Below, one piece after another: positions 6,762-15,347 of a stretch of DNA of 41,357 nucleotides. The stretch is taken from NCBI GenBank assembly GCA_041859875.1, contig JBFLFY010000021.1:1-41357 (forward strand), written 5' to 3'. The first letter of the stretch is position 1; every line of letters starts with the position of its first letter. The notes under the pieces were generated by a model. The model did not search any database. It was not told where the DNA came from and saw only the letters and a list, made by a program, of their open reading frames with translations. The position numbers and the translations under genes are program-made. The stretch comes from Thermocaproicibacter sp041859875 (GTDB lineage: Bacteria; Bacillota; Clostridia; Oscillospirales; Acutalibacteraceae).

Positions 6762-8915
6762 TTAGGCATGGCTTTTCGCTGTATTTTTTAGCATTTTTAC
6801 AGCTGCATTCACGATACTGGGGTCAAACTGTGTCCCCTTGTTTGCGACAAGTTCAGCTATAGCATCTTTCCTGCTCATGGCCTTACGGAAGCTTCTGTCG
6901 CTTATCATTGCGTCGAAAGCATCCGCAACCGTGATGATTCTGGAAAGGAGGGGAATCTCTTCTCCTTTTAGGCCGGAAGGGTACCCATTCCCATCGTACC
7001 TTTCGTGGTGATAAAGAACGAATTCCGCAATGAAAGCTGTTTCTTTCGATGATTTTAATATTTTGTACCCAATGTCTGGGTGTCTCTGTATTTCGTCTCT
7101 CTCAATTCTTGTTAAAGGCCCCGGCTTCAAAAGAATAGACGGATGAATCGCTATTTTCCCTATATCATGCAGTTCGCCAATCCTTTTTAATTTTACAAGT
7201 TCTTCTTGGGGAAGCTGCATGGCTTCTCCGATTTGCTGCGCCAGCTTTGCGACACCCTTATGATGGCTTTCTGCAGTTGGGTCAATTTTATCTAAAGCCA
7301 AAATTGCGGCATCAATAATTTTTCCGCGTGTATTTTCGCCTTCAGATACTTTTTCCTCATACATATGGTCTTCAGCATTTTTGCAGGTTGTTAATATATT
7401 TTCATCTTTGGTTTCCTTAACGCCGTACCCCAGGGAAACGGAAACATTCATCAGCCCAACCTTCATGTTGGCTTCGATTTTTTTAATCCTTGCAATCACT
7501 TTTTCCGCGTCCTGGCAACTGGCTTTCGGCAGAATAATGACAAATTCGTCGCCGCCCCAACGTGCAACAATGTCGCTTGCGCGGCAGGCTTCCAGCATGG
7601 ATTCCGCGGCTTTTCTGAGCAGCCGGTCTCCCTGTGAATGCCCAAAAGCGTCGTTTGTCACCTTTAGGCCATTTAAATCCCCCATAATGATGGAAAGCGG
7701 AAGATTTTCCGGAGTATCCAGGGCTTTGAGCTGTTCGTCGAAGTACCGGCGGTTATAGATACCGGTGAGCACATCATGGTAACTGATGTACTGAATCTGG
7801 TTTTGCCGCTTCTTTTCTTCTGTCACATTCCGAAAGACAATCACAACCCCCGAGATTTGCCCAGCGTCATTTTTAATTGGCGCCGCGCTGTCCGCGATTG
7901 CATATTCCGTGCCATATTTCGAAATCAGCACCGTATGGTTTGCAAGCCCGATAATAATCCCGCTTTGAATCACCCTCTTGATTGGCGAATCGCATTTTTG
8001 GCGGGTTGCCTCATTGATAATATTGAAAACTTCCTCAAATGGTCTGCCAACGGCATCTTGGTGGTCCCACCCGGTCAATCGTTCTGCCTGTTCGTTCAGA
8101 AGAGTTACCTTGCCGTCAACATCTGTGGAAATCACGCCGTCACCAATGGAAGAAAGCGTTATTCTAAATCTTTCTTTTTCCCTTTCCAGTTCCTGTTCCA
8201 TGTTCTTTTGCTCGGTAATGTCCAGGAAGGAACTAATTAGGACTTCAGGCTTTCCACTTGTATCGTATCCGGTATAGCCAATAGAGCGAAGCCAGCGCAC
8301 AGAGCCATCCGGCCAGACAATACGGCTTTCAATTTCAGCGTTCTGCCGGTTGAACAGGATGCCGTTAATTGTTGTCCTTACCAGATCTACATCGTCCGAA
8401 TATGTAATCTTTACTCTGCTTTCGATGGAAGGTTCGCATTTTTTCGGGTCAATTCCAAAAACTTTGTATAGATTATCTGACCAAATGACTTTCTTTGAGT
8501 TTAAATCAATTCGGCACGACCCCATGCTGCTAAGCTCTTCGGATTTTTTCATCATATTAAGAAAGTGCTGCAGCTGAACGTTCAGTTTGTAGATGTCGGC
8601 ACTTTTTTGTTCCAGCTGTTCCACAAGACTTTCTATAAAAATTGCAAACCCAATAAAAACGGCGAGCTTTGCAAATTCCTCTGCAAGGTTCTGCACTGTA
8701 AAGAATGAGTACGTAACGATGTGAATAGCCGAAACCAGAGCAGAGTACAGGATGCCTTTCTTTTTGTACCAAAAGCAGGCGAGTATCATAGGAATCAGAA
8801 AAAGGTATTGATAGACAATAAAAATGCTGTTGCTTAAACACAAAAGAGAAATAAAAAATACGATAACCGTTATTGTGATTAAAAGTGGAAACCTGTGTCG
8901 AATTGTTGGTTTCAT
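6762..8915 (-). CDS. Membrane PAS-PAS-GGDEF-HD-GYP cyclic-di-GMP signalling protein
   Basis: 717 residues. Three to four hydrophobic helices occupy about 1-100. Two PAS domains follow (about 125-235 and 245-370; the first has the PAC-like ending SSFLDITEQK, the second FRNVTEEKK). A GGDEF diguanylate cyclase domain (about 380-535) has intact RWGGDEF and an RxxD inhibitory site (RASD) five residues before it. A C-terminal HD-GYP phosphodiesterase domain (about 545-710) has ELHDIGK and HHERYDGNGYP. Both catalytic motifs look intact, so the protein could both make and degrade c-di-GMP, or one activity could be regulatory. A GGAGG lies upstream of the ATG. It appears monocistronic. Confidence 0.93.
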   Translation of the reverse strand: MKPTIRHRFPLLITITVIVFFISLLCLSNSIFIVYQYLFLIPMILACFWYKKKGILYSALVSAIHIVTYSFFTVQNLAEEFAKLAVFIGFAIFIESLVEQLEQKSADIYKLNVQLQHFLNMMKKSEELSSMGSCRIDLNSKKVIWSDNLYKVFGIDPKKCEPSIESRVKITYSDDVDLVRTTINGILFNRQNAEIESRIVWPDGSVRWLRSIGYTGYDTSGKPEVLISSFLDITEQKNMEQELEREKERFRITLSSIGDGVISTDVDGKVTLLNEQAERLTGWDHQDAVGRPFEEVFNIINEATRQKCDSPIKRVIQSGIIIGLANHTVLISKYGTEYAIADSAAPIKNDAGQISGVVIVFRNVTEEKKRQNQIQYISYHDVLTGIYNRRYFDEQLKALDTPENLPLSIIMGDLNGLKVTNDAFGHSQGDRLLRKAAESMLEACRASDIVARWGGDEFVIILPKASCQDAEKVIARIKKIEANMKVGLMNVSVSLGYGVKETKDENILTTCKNAEDHMYEEKVSEGENTRGKIIDAAILALDKIDPTAESHHKGVAKLAQQIGEAMQLPQEELVKLKRIGELHDIGKIAIHPSILLKPGPLTRIERDEIQRHPDIGYKILKSSKETAFIAEFVLYHHERYDGNGYPSGLKGEEIPLLSRIITVADAFDAMISDRSFRKAMSRKDAIAELVANKGTQFDPSIVNAAVKMLKNTAKSHA

Positions 8916-9064
8916 CCTGATTATAATGCCTCCGTACCAATCAATAAATAAAGCTATTTATGGAAGCTTGTACTTTTACGCAGACAGAGCCGCTTGCGGT
9001 TCCGCTTGTTTTAACGAATCCTTGGGTACAGATATGTGCTGCAATCGAAACCTATGCAAACAAA

Positions 9065-9101
9065 GGCGAGGGGGAACTGTTACAAGCCTATCCCCCTCGC
9101 C
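9065..9101 (-). terminator. Terminator of the FMN-binding protein gene
   Basis: An 11-bp GC-rich stem (GGCGAGGGGGA/TCCCCCTCGCC) encloses a 15-base loop; on the - strand it is followed by TTTGTTT. It lies 37 bases after the stop at 9138. Confidence 0.75.
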
Positions 9102-9137
9102 ATAATGCCTTGCTAAAATGTGGCTTGCCTTTATTTG

Positions 9138-9530
9138 CTAAAATTTTTCAATAATCGGCTTTTCTGTGAAAGATGAAATCGTTGAAACAGCGTCCTTTAA
9201 ATAAAAGACTTCCGTATTGCCATCTCCTGCCTTGTACATTCTCTGAAGTGACGGATATGCGTCCAGCATACTTTGCTGAGCCTCAATGCGTGGGTCCTCT
9301 ACTACAGCAGCGGAGACACGAACCCATTTTCCATCTGCATATGCGCAGATTTCAACTTTTGGGTTCTTGTGCATCTGCTTTGACACAGATTTCTTTTTTC
9401 CGGTCTGAATATAGAGCTTTCCCTCAAAAAGATTGACTGTGCCGAAAGGGCGCACCCTTGGCTGGTCCCCATCCATGGTTGCAAGATAGTAAGTACCGCA
9501 CTTCTTTAAAAACTCATAAGTTTCCTTCAT
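9138..9530 (-). CDS. Pyridoxamine 5'-phosphate oxidase-like split-barrel flavoprotein
   Basis: 130 residues from the ATG at 9530, which has a good GGAGG upstream; the longer frame to 9623 lacks one and would cross the promoter. The sequence follows small PNPOx-like proteins: TYYLATMDGDQPRVRPFGTV, the strand LYIQTGKKKSVSKQM and the VEICAY block, then WVRVSA. Such proteins bind FMN or F420 as dimers and often act in redox or detoxification roles; the substrate is unknown. It has its own promoter and terminator, so it is a single-gene unit. Confidence 0.88.
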   Translation of the reverse strand: MKETYEFLKKCGTYYLATMDGDQPRVRPFGTVNLFEGKLYIQTGKKKSVSKQMHKNPKVEICAYADGKWVRVSAAVVEDPRIEAQQSMLDAYPSLQRMYKAGDGNTEVFYLKDAVSTISSFTEKPIIEKF

Positions 9531-9657
9531 GACAATTACCTCCAAAAGATTTATTTGTGATGAATTTTTGCCTTTTTTATAAAACATAAAACAGCCTAGG
9601 TTATTTTGGAACACCACTGCCAAAGTAAATCCAATTCAAACCTTTCTATTTTCATCC

Positions 9658-9686
9658 ATTATACGGCAAAGAAATACCAGATTCAA
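9658..9686 (-). promoter_or_regulatory. Sigma-A promoter of the PNPOx-like gene
   Basis: On the - strand, TTGAAT (9686-9681) and a perfect TATAAT (9663-9658) are 17 bases apart, giving a 5' leader of about 120 bases. The rest of the 318-base gap 9531-9848 holds the KdpE terminator and otherwise nothing I can recognise. Confidence 0.75.
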
Positions 9687-9798
9687 ACATTATCTTGCTT
9701 TCCATGATTTCTATTCATCTTTTGCCATAGGGCGGCAACTTGTCACACATCCGCTGAAAAAGGGTTTGGCATTGGGAAGAAAAGGTGGTTTTAAAATT

Positions 9799-9831
9799 CT
9801 TGCTGCACTTCAGAGCATGAAGGTGCAGCAA
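9799..9831 (-). terminator. Terminator of the trk-kdpDE operon
   Basis: TTGCTGCAC and GTGCAGCAA form the base of a long stem with an inner TTCA/TGAA pairing. On the - strand it is followed by AATTTT. It lies just after the kdpE stop. Confidence 0.7.
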
Positions 9832-9848
9832 GCTAAAACTTTATTTTT

Positions 9849-10553
9849 TTATTTTTCTTCCGAAATTCTTAGCATCCGGTAGCCAATTCCAGTATGCGTT
9901 TGGATTAATTTTTGCCCCAGCGGCGTTTCAATCTTTTTCCGGAGCATCGCAATATAGACTCGAAGCGACGGTGTATCATCCGGCAGAGCATTCTGCCAGA
10001 CTTGCTTCAGAAAGTAGTTGTGGGTGAGAACCTTGCCGACATTGCGTGACATGAGGCATAAAAGTTTGTACTCGATTGGGGAAAGATGAATTTCCTGACC
10101 GTTCACATACGCGCAGCCGGCAGCATAATCAATCCGAAGGCCTCCATTTTGGAACACCGTGCTGTCTTCACCCGGATCTTTCATGAACTGAAGCCTCCGA
10201 AATGCCACGCGCAGGCGCGCAAGTAACTCGTCAATGCTGAAAGGCTTTGTCAGGTAATCGTCCGCACCGTCGTCGAGTGCCGCTATTTTATCGGAATCTT
10301 CGCTTCTTGCGCTTACAACAATAATTGGCATTTCGGACCAAGTGCGTGTCTTTTTAATAATATCCACACCTTCCATATCGGGCAGGCCAAGGTCAAGAAT
10401 CATTAAATCCGGATTGCAGGACAGGGAAAGAATCATCGCTTCGCTGCCTGTTTCCGCAGCTTTATAGCGGTAGCCCTGCGTTTCCAGAGTGAGTGTAATT
10501 AGATTGCGAACTGGCCTGTCATCCTCAACTACAAGGACCAAAGGTTTAGACAT
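9849..10553 (-). CDS. kdpE: KdpE-type response regulator (OmpR family)
   Basis: 234 residues from the ATG at 10553, which follows a strong GAGGAGG; the longer frame to 10649 lies inside kdpD and is rejected. An N-terminal receiver domain shows the acidic pair VVEDD, the phospho-acceptor Asp in MILDLGLPD, the Thr/Ser switch in VVSARSE and the Lys in LTKPF. The C-terminal winged helix (about 135-230) includes LSPIEYKLLCLM and ends GIGYRM. The closest family is KdpE, which classically activates kdpFABC. No kdpFABC is present here; the gene is last in a trk operon and overlaps kdpD by eight bases, so control of K+ uptake through TrkH is likely. Confidence 0.92.
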   Translation of the reverse strand: MSKPLVLVVEDDRPVRNLITLTLETQGYRYKAAETGSEAMILSLSCNPDLMILDLGLPDMEGVDIIKKTRTWSEMPIIVVSARSEDSDKIAALDDGADDYLTKPFSIDELLARLRVAFRRLQFMKDPGEDSTVFQNGGLRIDYAAGCAYVNGQEIHLSPIEYKLLCLMSRNVGKVLTHNYFLKQVWQNALPDDTPSLRVYIAMLRKKIETPLGQKLIQTHTGIGYRMLRISEEK

Positions 10554-12519
10554 TAGAAATTTCCTCCTCTTTTGGCAGTGAAAAAGTAAAAACCGAACCA
10601 TGCGGAACATTATCGCAAAGCCAGATTTTTCCTCCGTGTGCGGAAACAATCATGCGGCAGAGGGCTAAGCCAAGGCCAAGCCCGCGCCGGGCGTCACACC
10701 TTGCACCGCCGGCCGTAAAAAACAGTTGAAACAGCTGCGGCTTTATATTGTCAGGAATACCCGGGCCGTCGTCGGCAACGGAAACCAGAACCTGCTGCTC
10801 CTTCTGTTCTGCCGATATGGTAATCGTGGAGCCTTCAGGCGTATACTTTACCGCGTTGTCAATCAGGTTTACCATTACCTGCACAATCAGCGAGGCGTCG
10901 ACTTTGACCATTAAAAATTCATCATTTTCCAATGTCTTCAGGTGATGTTGATGCACATGATGCTTAGAATGCTCCACGGCTTCATCAATCAAATCTGAAA
11001 TAAGTTCCGGCTTTAAATTGAGCGCCAGTGTTTTATTATCCATGCGGGTAATGGACAGCAGATTCTCAACAAGGCTGATAAGCCACACGGAATCCTCGTA
11101 AATATCGTTATAAAGCTGATGCTTTTGTTCATTGTCTAACTGGGCTTTTCCTTCCATCAGTATTTCCGCATCGCCGGAAATACTGGTCAGAGGAGTCCTT
11201 AAATCATGAGAAATGGCTCGAAGAAAATTCGATCTCGTCTTCTCACGCTGCGCCTCTACGGCGAAAGCCATTTTGCTTTCACGCAGCTGCTGCTTTTCCA
11301 TTGCTACTCCGCATTCCCCCAGAAGGGCCAGCAGAAGATCTTTTTCAAATTGGCCGATGTGTTCCCCGTGCTTTACGGCAATGCCTGCCACCGCATGAGC
11401 ATTGTTATTCCCCCGCACTGCAAGATACCAAAAATGCGCATTGGGATGGTTTTTTGTAGTCGCTCCCGATTGCTCGTTGTTTTGAGAAACCCATTCGGCG
11501 ATAGGCTCTTCTGCCTTGCAGGCGGAAAAATCCGCTTCGTTTGTGCCAACCCCTTGCGGGTAGAGCATCAGCGGCCTTTTCAGTTCTCCTTTGCAAACCG
11601 GGTACAGCAGGACGGGGCGGCCCATCAGCTGCATAATCTGAGCGGCTGTTTCCGTCAGAATTTCATCTTCATTTTCAGCGTGCTGCAAGTCACGGCTTGC
11701 AGTTAAAAGCACTTGGGTTCGGTACGCTTTCTGTGCGTTCAGCCTCGACTCTTCCCTTGCCCGAACCGTTAAGGAACTGGTGAGAATCGCTGCAACGAAC
11801 ATGACAAAAAAAGTAAGCGGATACCCCGTTTCATAGGCGCGAAGCGTGAAACGGGGTTCTGTAAAGAGAAAATTAAAAGCAAGCACGCTGAGGATGGAAG
11901 CAACAATTCCGTAGGCATATCCCTCCGTCAGAAAAGAGATAAACAGAACAGACAAAATATAAACCGTAATAATATTGGCTTCCGTGAAACCAGCTTTTTT
12001 TAAGAACATACTGAGTAAAGTCGCAAGGCCGAGCAGTGCCAAAGTAAGAACTGCCGAGCGCAGTGAAAATGCAGTTTTCCAGCGGTGTTTCTTTTCGGAG
12101 TGGCTGGGTGAATAATAGGGGATAATGTAAATTTCAAGTTTGGGAACAAGCTGTATTAAGCGCTGTGGAATATCATTCTTTGAAAAAGCTTTTTTTTGTG
12201 TGGAATTGGGACGCCCAATTACAATTTTTGTTGCACCGCAGGTCTTGGCGTACTCCGCAATCTGCATGGCCACGTCATTGCCATAAGAAGACGAAAAACT
12301 GGCTCCGCTTTTTTCAGCGAGCTTTCGGTTGCTGTCGAGCTGAACCCGTTCCTGCTCGCTCATCTTTTCATAGGCTGGCGTTTCAACATAAAAAGCCGTC
12401 AGGTCAGCATTAAAAGCACTTGCCATTTTCACCGCAACATTGACAACGCTTTTGTTTGATGGAGAGGGCGAAAGGCAAACAAGAATATGTTCCCTTTTCG
12501 TTTCACACATTACTATCAT
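10546..12519 (-). CDS. kdpD: Short KdpD-type sensor histidine kinase lacking the N-terminal KdpD domain
   Basis: 657 residues against about 890 for classical KdpD. The first domain of classical KdpD (with its Walker ATP motif) is absent. It opens directly with a universal-stress-protein domain (about 10-140), then four transmembrane helices of the DUF4118 type (about 155-250), a GAF-like region, the HisKA box (ISHDLRTPLTS, His near 437) and the ATPase domain (NLIDNAVKYTPEG, DDGPGIP, GLGLALC). The USP segment reads SPS, exactly 20 residues, then LTAFY; this matches the c-di-AMP-binding pattern S-x-S-x20-F-T-A-x-Y known from Staphylococcus aureus KdpD, with F changed to L. The start overlaps the preceding stop as ATGA. 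Confidence 0.92.
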   Translation of the reverse strand: MIVMCETKREHILVCLSPSPSNKSVVNVAVKMASAFNADLTAFYVETPAYEKMSEQERVQLDSNRKLAEKSGASFSSSYGNDVAMQIAEYAKTCGATKIVIGRPNSTQKKAFSKNDIPQRLIQLVPKLEIYIIPYYSPSHSEKKHRWKTAFSLRSAVLTLALLGLATLLSMFLKKAGFTEANIITVYILSVLFISFLTEGYAYGIVASILSVLAFNFLFTEPRFTLRAYETGYPLTFFVMFVAAILTSSLTVRAREESRLNAQKAYRTQVLLTASRDLQHAENEDEILTETAAQIMQLMGRPVLLYPVCKGELKRPLMLYPQGVGTNEADFSACKAEEPIAEWVSQNNEQSGATTKNHPNAHFWYLAVRGNNNAHAVAGIAVKHGEHIGQFEKDLLLALLGECGVAMEKQQLRESKMAFAVEAQREKTRSNFLRAISHDLRTPLTSISGDAEILMEGKAQLDNEQKHQLYNDIYEDSVWLISLVENLLSITRMDNKTLALNLKPELISDLIDEAVEHSKHHVHQHHLKTLENDEFLMVKVDASLIVQVMVNLIDNAVKYTPEGSTITISAEQKEQQVLVSVADDGPGIPDNIKPQLFQLFFTAGGARCDARRGLGLGLALCRMIVSAHGGKIWLCDNVPHGSVFTFSLPKEEEISNV

Positions 12520-13055
12520 CTCTGAGTTTCTGAATTCTTTGGGTGGACTTTATTATAGCCTACCATCTTTCGAATTACCAGTATTATTCCCGCCAGCGCT
12601 AAAAGAAATGCTATCGCTGCCGCAGCCGTCAGCAGGGCGGATGGCTTGTTTTCGGTTTGATACCCTTTTGCTGCAACGGTAATGCTGTTTGTGTGAATGT
12701 CCAGGTCGCCTCCATGTTCCGCACAGGCCCTGTGAAAGGTTCCAGTGAGGGAAACCGTGTCGCCAACGATGCAGTACCTTCCCACACACTGTATTTTTTT
12801 TGCTTCGGCAGCCGGAATATAGATGCCGATTGCATTTTGTCCGTCGGAAACATTAATCCAAGCATAGCTTCCGCGGTTCATAATATCTCCAATTACTTCA
12901 CCTTTGTAAGAAACAGTTTTGCCATCCAGCTTGGAAGCTTCTTCAATCAGCTGCGTGCTTGAAACAGGAAGGGCAGCGGCTTTGGCGGCAATCGGTGAAA
13001 GGAAAAAGGGTATGATGAGTACTGCCAGCGCCAGCGCTATTTTTCTCAATCGCAT
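12516..13055 (-). CDS. Secreted, membrane-anchored OB-fold-like protein of the trk operon
   Basis: 179 residues with a clear signal peptide (about 1-27: basic MRLRK, hydrophobic core, then AAKAAALP), an extracytoplasmic domain of about 105 residues and a C-terminal membrane helix (about 142-163) followed by a basic tail. The domain pattern (GKTVSYKGEVIGDI, then YAWINVSDGQNAIGIYIP, then GDTVSLTGTFHRACAEHGGDLDI split across strands) resembles an OB-fold. Its function is unknown. It overlaps trkH upstream by 10 bases and shares ATGA with kdpD downstream, so it is firmly part of the K+ operon. It might be an accessory or sensor subunit; that is inference only. Confidence 0.8.
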   Translation of the reverse strand: MRLRKIALALAVLIIPFFLSPIAAKAAALPVSSTQLIEEASKLDGKTVSYKGEVIGDIMNRGSYAWINVSDGQNAIGIYIPAAEAKKIQCVGRYCIVGDTVSLTGTFHRACAEHGGDLDIHTNSITVAAKGYQTENKPSALLTAAAAIAFLLALAGIILVIRKMVGYNKVHPKNSETQR

Positions 13056-14566
13056 TTTCTTCCCACCTTTCTGACGATATAGGCTCCCAAAGTCAGTACC
13101 GACATAAATTCAAGGCGTCCAAGCCACATAATGACAAGGTAGGTCAGTTTCAGGTAGGCAGGCATCGCCGGTGATGTTACGCCGATGGAAAGGCCGACGT
13201 TTCCTGTAGCGGATGCGCACTCAAATGCCGCCATGCCGAACGGGAAACCTGCGAGCATACCAACGAGCGTACCAACGGAAAATGTAATAATGTAAGCCAT
13301 TACAATGAGAAACGAACTTTTTATCATGGGGTCGGTTAATGTAATGTCCCGGATATGGTGGATTTTCTGTTCGCTTACTCTGGAGTCCGGAAGCAGCATA
13401 CGTTTTACTTCCATTTTAAAGGTTGTGAAAATAATCCCGGTGCGCATTGCTTTAAACCCACCTGCTGTGGAGCAGGCGCATCCGCCAAGAAGCATCGCAA
13501 TGATCATGGCAAAAAGCGCAATATCTCCCCATTCATGGTAGAATTGCTTGGCGTATACCGTCATAAATCCTGTGGTTGTGTGACCGGATACCAACTGGTA
13601 AAAGCCTTTGCGGAAAAGTGCCACTGCGTTGGGGTATACATTGTTTTTCATCAGTCCAAGTGTGGTAATCAGCGTGAGCAGTGTCAGCGTTATGGCAAAT
13701 GTGACTGTTTCAATGTTGTGGCGCAGTTCACTGCGCCTTCCAGACAGAACAGCATTATGTAAAGCAAAGTTAAAGGAACCGATAATAAAGAAAACCATGG
13801 TGGCAAGCTCAAAAAAAGCACTGTGATAGTACAGAACATTTTGGCTCATAGGGGCAAAGCCGCCGGTGCTCCATGCCGACATATAAATCCACATGCCGTG
13901 CAGAAAAGCTCTGTCTGGCGCAAGACCTGCCAGCAGGGCGCCTACTGTCATTACAGCTGTCCCTACAGCAAGATAAATGAGGCTGATTGCCCAGATTCGC
14001 TTTGAGGTGCTTACGGCATTCGGGAAGAGTTTTTCGTCTTTTGCTTCACCGACATACATTTTATAAGCACTGCTCTGATCTTTGGTGAGAAACGTCAGAG
14101 CCAGCACGACCATTCCCTGCCCGCCGACAAATGTAAGCATGTGCCTCCACATATTCATTCCGTTGGAAAGGTGGTCCATATCCTGTATCAGGCAGAGCCC
14201 GGTTGTAGTCAGGCCGCTCATTACGTCAAAGCAGGAGTCTAGGTAAGAAAGGCAGTTGCCCGAAAGAGAATAGGGAAGGGCACACAGCAAAGTGCCTAAA
14301 AGCCACGCGCCTGAGGCGACAACCGTTCCCTCACCAAAACTTAATGGAACGTTTTTATAGCGGAAGCCCAGCAAGACCATGCCAACCCCTACAAGCACCG
14401 TGATGGAAGCGGTCAGCAAAAACACCGCCACGATTTTCCCTTCCGAATAGATTGCCGACACTGCAGCCGGAAGAAACTGAAGTATCCCTAAAGACAGAAC
14501 AATCAGCCCGATAAAGTAACTGATTGGATAGAGTTTATTTACCGGTTTTTCTATTGCCATATTCAT
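13046..14566 (-). CDS. trkH: TrkH family potassium uptake channel subunit
   Basis: About 506 residues with some ten or more membrane helices and the four-fold pore-loop repeat of the SKT superfamily: SGLTTTGL, STGGFAPM, SGHTTTGFMT and ASATGNVGLS act as filter segments, and CACSTAGGFKAMR follows helix 7. It forms the ion path for K+ (possibly Na+-coupled) and needs TrkA-type RCK partners, which are encoded just upstream. I chose the ATG at 14566, four bases after AGGAG; a GTG at 14581 overlaps the small peptide gene's stop and an ATG at 14560 is a further option. Confidence 0.93.
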   Translation of the reverse strand: MNMAIEKPVNKLYPISYFIGLIVLSLGILQFLPAAVSAIYSEGKIVAVFLLTASITVLVGVGMVLLGFRYKNVPLSFGEGTVVASGAWLLGTLLCALPYSLSGNCLSYLDSCFDVMSGLTTTGLCLIQDMDHLSNGMNMWRHMLTFVGGQGMVVLALTFLTKDQSSAYKMYVGEAKDEKLFPNAVSTSKRIWAISLIYLAVGTAVMTVGALLAGLAPDRAFLHGMWIYMSAWSTGGFAPMSQNVLYYHSAFFELATMVFFIIGSFNFALHNAVLSGRRSELRHNIETVTFAITLTLLTLITTLGLMKNNVYPNAVALFRKGFYQLVSGHTTTGFMTVYAKQFYHEWGDIALFAMIIAMLLGGCACSTAGGFKAMRTGIIFTTFKMEVKRMLLPDSRVSEQKIHHIRDITLTDPMIKSSFLIVMAYIITFSVGTLVGMLAGFPFGMAAFECASATGNVGLSIGVTSPAMPAYLKLTYLVIMWLGRLEFMSVLTLGAYIVRKVGRKCD

Positions 14567-14577
14567 TTTTTCTCCTC

Positions 14578-14676
14578 TCACAGTAAGACCGCCAAGAGCA
14601 GGCCAATGGCAATAGCGGCGATTGCGAAAAGAATTTCAGCAAGGACTCCCACAGCTGGCAAAGCTATTTTCTTCAT
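14578..14676 (-). CDS. 32-residue single-helix membrane peptide between trkA and trkH
   Basis: The ORF starts MKKIALPAVG, continues as one uninterrupted hydrophobic helix with a single Glu near position 14, and ends LLLAVLL. It is too short for usual annotation. Support is strong: its ATG shares ATGA with the trkA stop, an AGGGGG lies eight bases upstream, and its TGA overlaps the next GTG, so it is knitted into the operon. The size and one-helix form resemble KdpF, the 29-residue stabiliser of the Kdp pump, though I see no sequence identity to claim. A role as a small TrkH or KdpD partner is inference. Confidence 0.72.
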   Translation of the reverse strand: MKKIALPAVGVLAEILFAIAAIAIGLLLAVLL

Positions 14677-15347
14677 TTTTGTATCCCCCTGAACTGCTTG
14701 CAGGTTTCGGCAATATCCGTTTCCCCGCCCATAAGGATAACTTCATCCCCGGCTTCCAGGCAGGTGTCGCCGCCCGGAATGGTTACTTGGTCGCCCCGTA
14801 ATACAGCAATTAAAATGAGGCCTTTCGGAAGGCCTAGGTCTTTTAGAAATTTATGTTCAAAGTACGAGCCGTGTTCCACAGCAATTTCCCGCAGCCGCGC
14901 ATTGGATGACCGTTCCGCAAGCAGTTTATTCACATCAGTCCAGTCAAGGGTCTTGTTAATAATGCCGGCAATGCTCTCAGTGCTGCTGATTACAGAATCG
15001 ACTCCAAGCTTTTTAAACACCCGGATGTTTTTGGGATTTTTAACCCTGGAGATTGTCTGTTTCACGCCAAAATAGTCTTTGGCCAGCTGGCAAGCAACCA
15101 GGTTGTTCTGGTCATGGCCCGTCACAGCAACCAGGGCATCGGTATGGGAGATTCCCGCTTCGCGCAGGCAGTTTACGTCTGTGCCGTCGCCCTGCGTTAC
15201 TTCTATGCGCTTTGAGTTCAGCTCGGTAACAATCTGCTCACAGCGGGAACGGTCTTTTTCAATTATCATGATATGGTGCATTTCGGCAGACAGCGATTTT
15301 GTCAGATAATACCCGACATTTCCGCCGCCGATAATCAGTATCTTCAT
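14673..15347 (-). CDS. trkA: TrkA/KtrA-type RCK regulatory subunit (NAD-binding plus C-terminal domain)
   Basis: 224 residues: an N-terminal Rossmann domain with ILIIGGGNVG and the acidic residue ending strand 2 (IIEKD), then a TrkA_C domain (about 140-220; FLKDLGLPKGLILIAVLRGD, GDEVILMGG). It is the single-RCK size typical of KtrA rather than the double-RCK TrkA of E. coli. It gates TrkH in response to nucleotides, and RCK_C domains of Firmicutes can bind c-di-AMP. It overlaps its neighbours by four bases on both sides. Confidence 0.92.
   Translation of the reverse strand: MKILIIGGGNVGYYLTKSLSAEMHHIMIIEKDRSRCEQIVTELNSKRIEVTQGDGTDVNCLREAGISHTDALVAVTGHDQNNLVACQLAKDYFGVKQTISRVKNPKNIRVFKKLGVDSVISSTESIAGIINKTLDWTDVNKLLAERSSNARLREIAVEHGSYFEHKFLKDLGLPKGLILIAVLRGDQVTIPGGDTCLEAGDEVILMGGETDIAETCKQFRGIQK

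Noticed and set aside
9531..9623. Longer start of the PNPOx-like gene
   Set aside because: No ribosome site precedes it, while the ATG at 9530 has a strong one and fits the family start.
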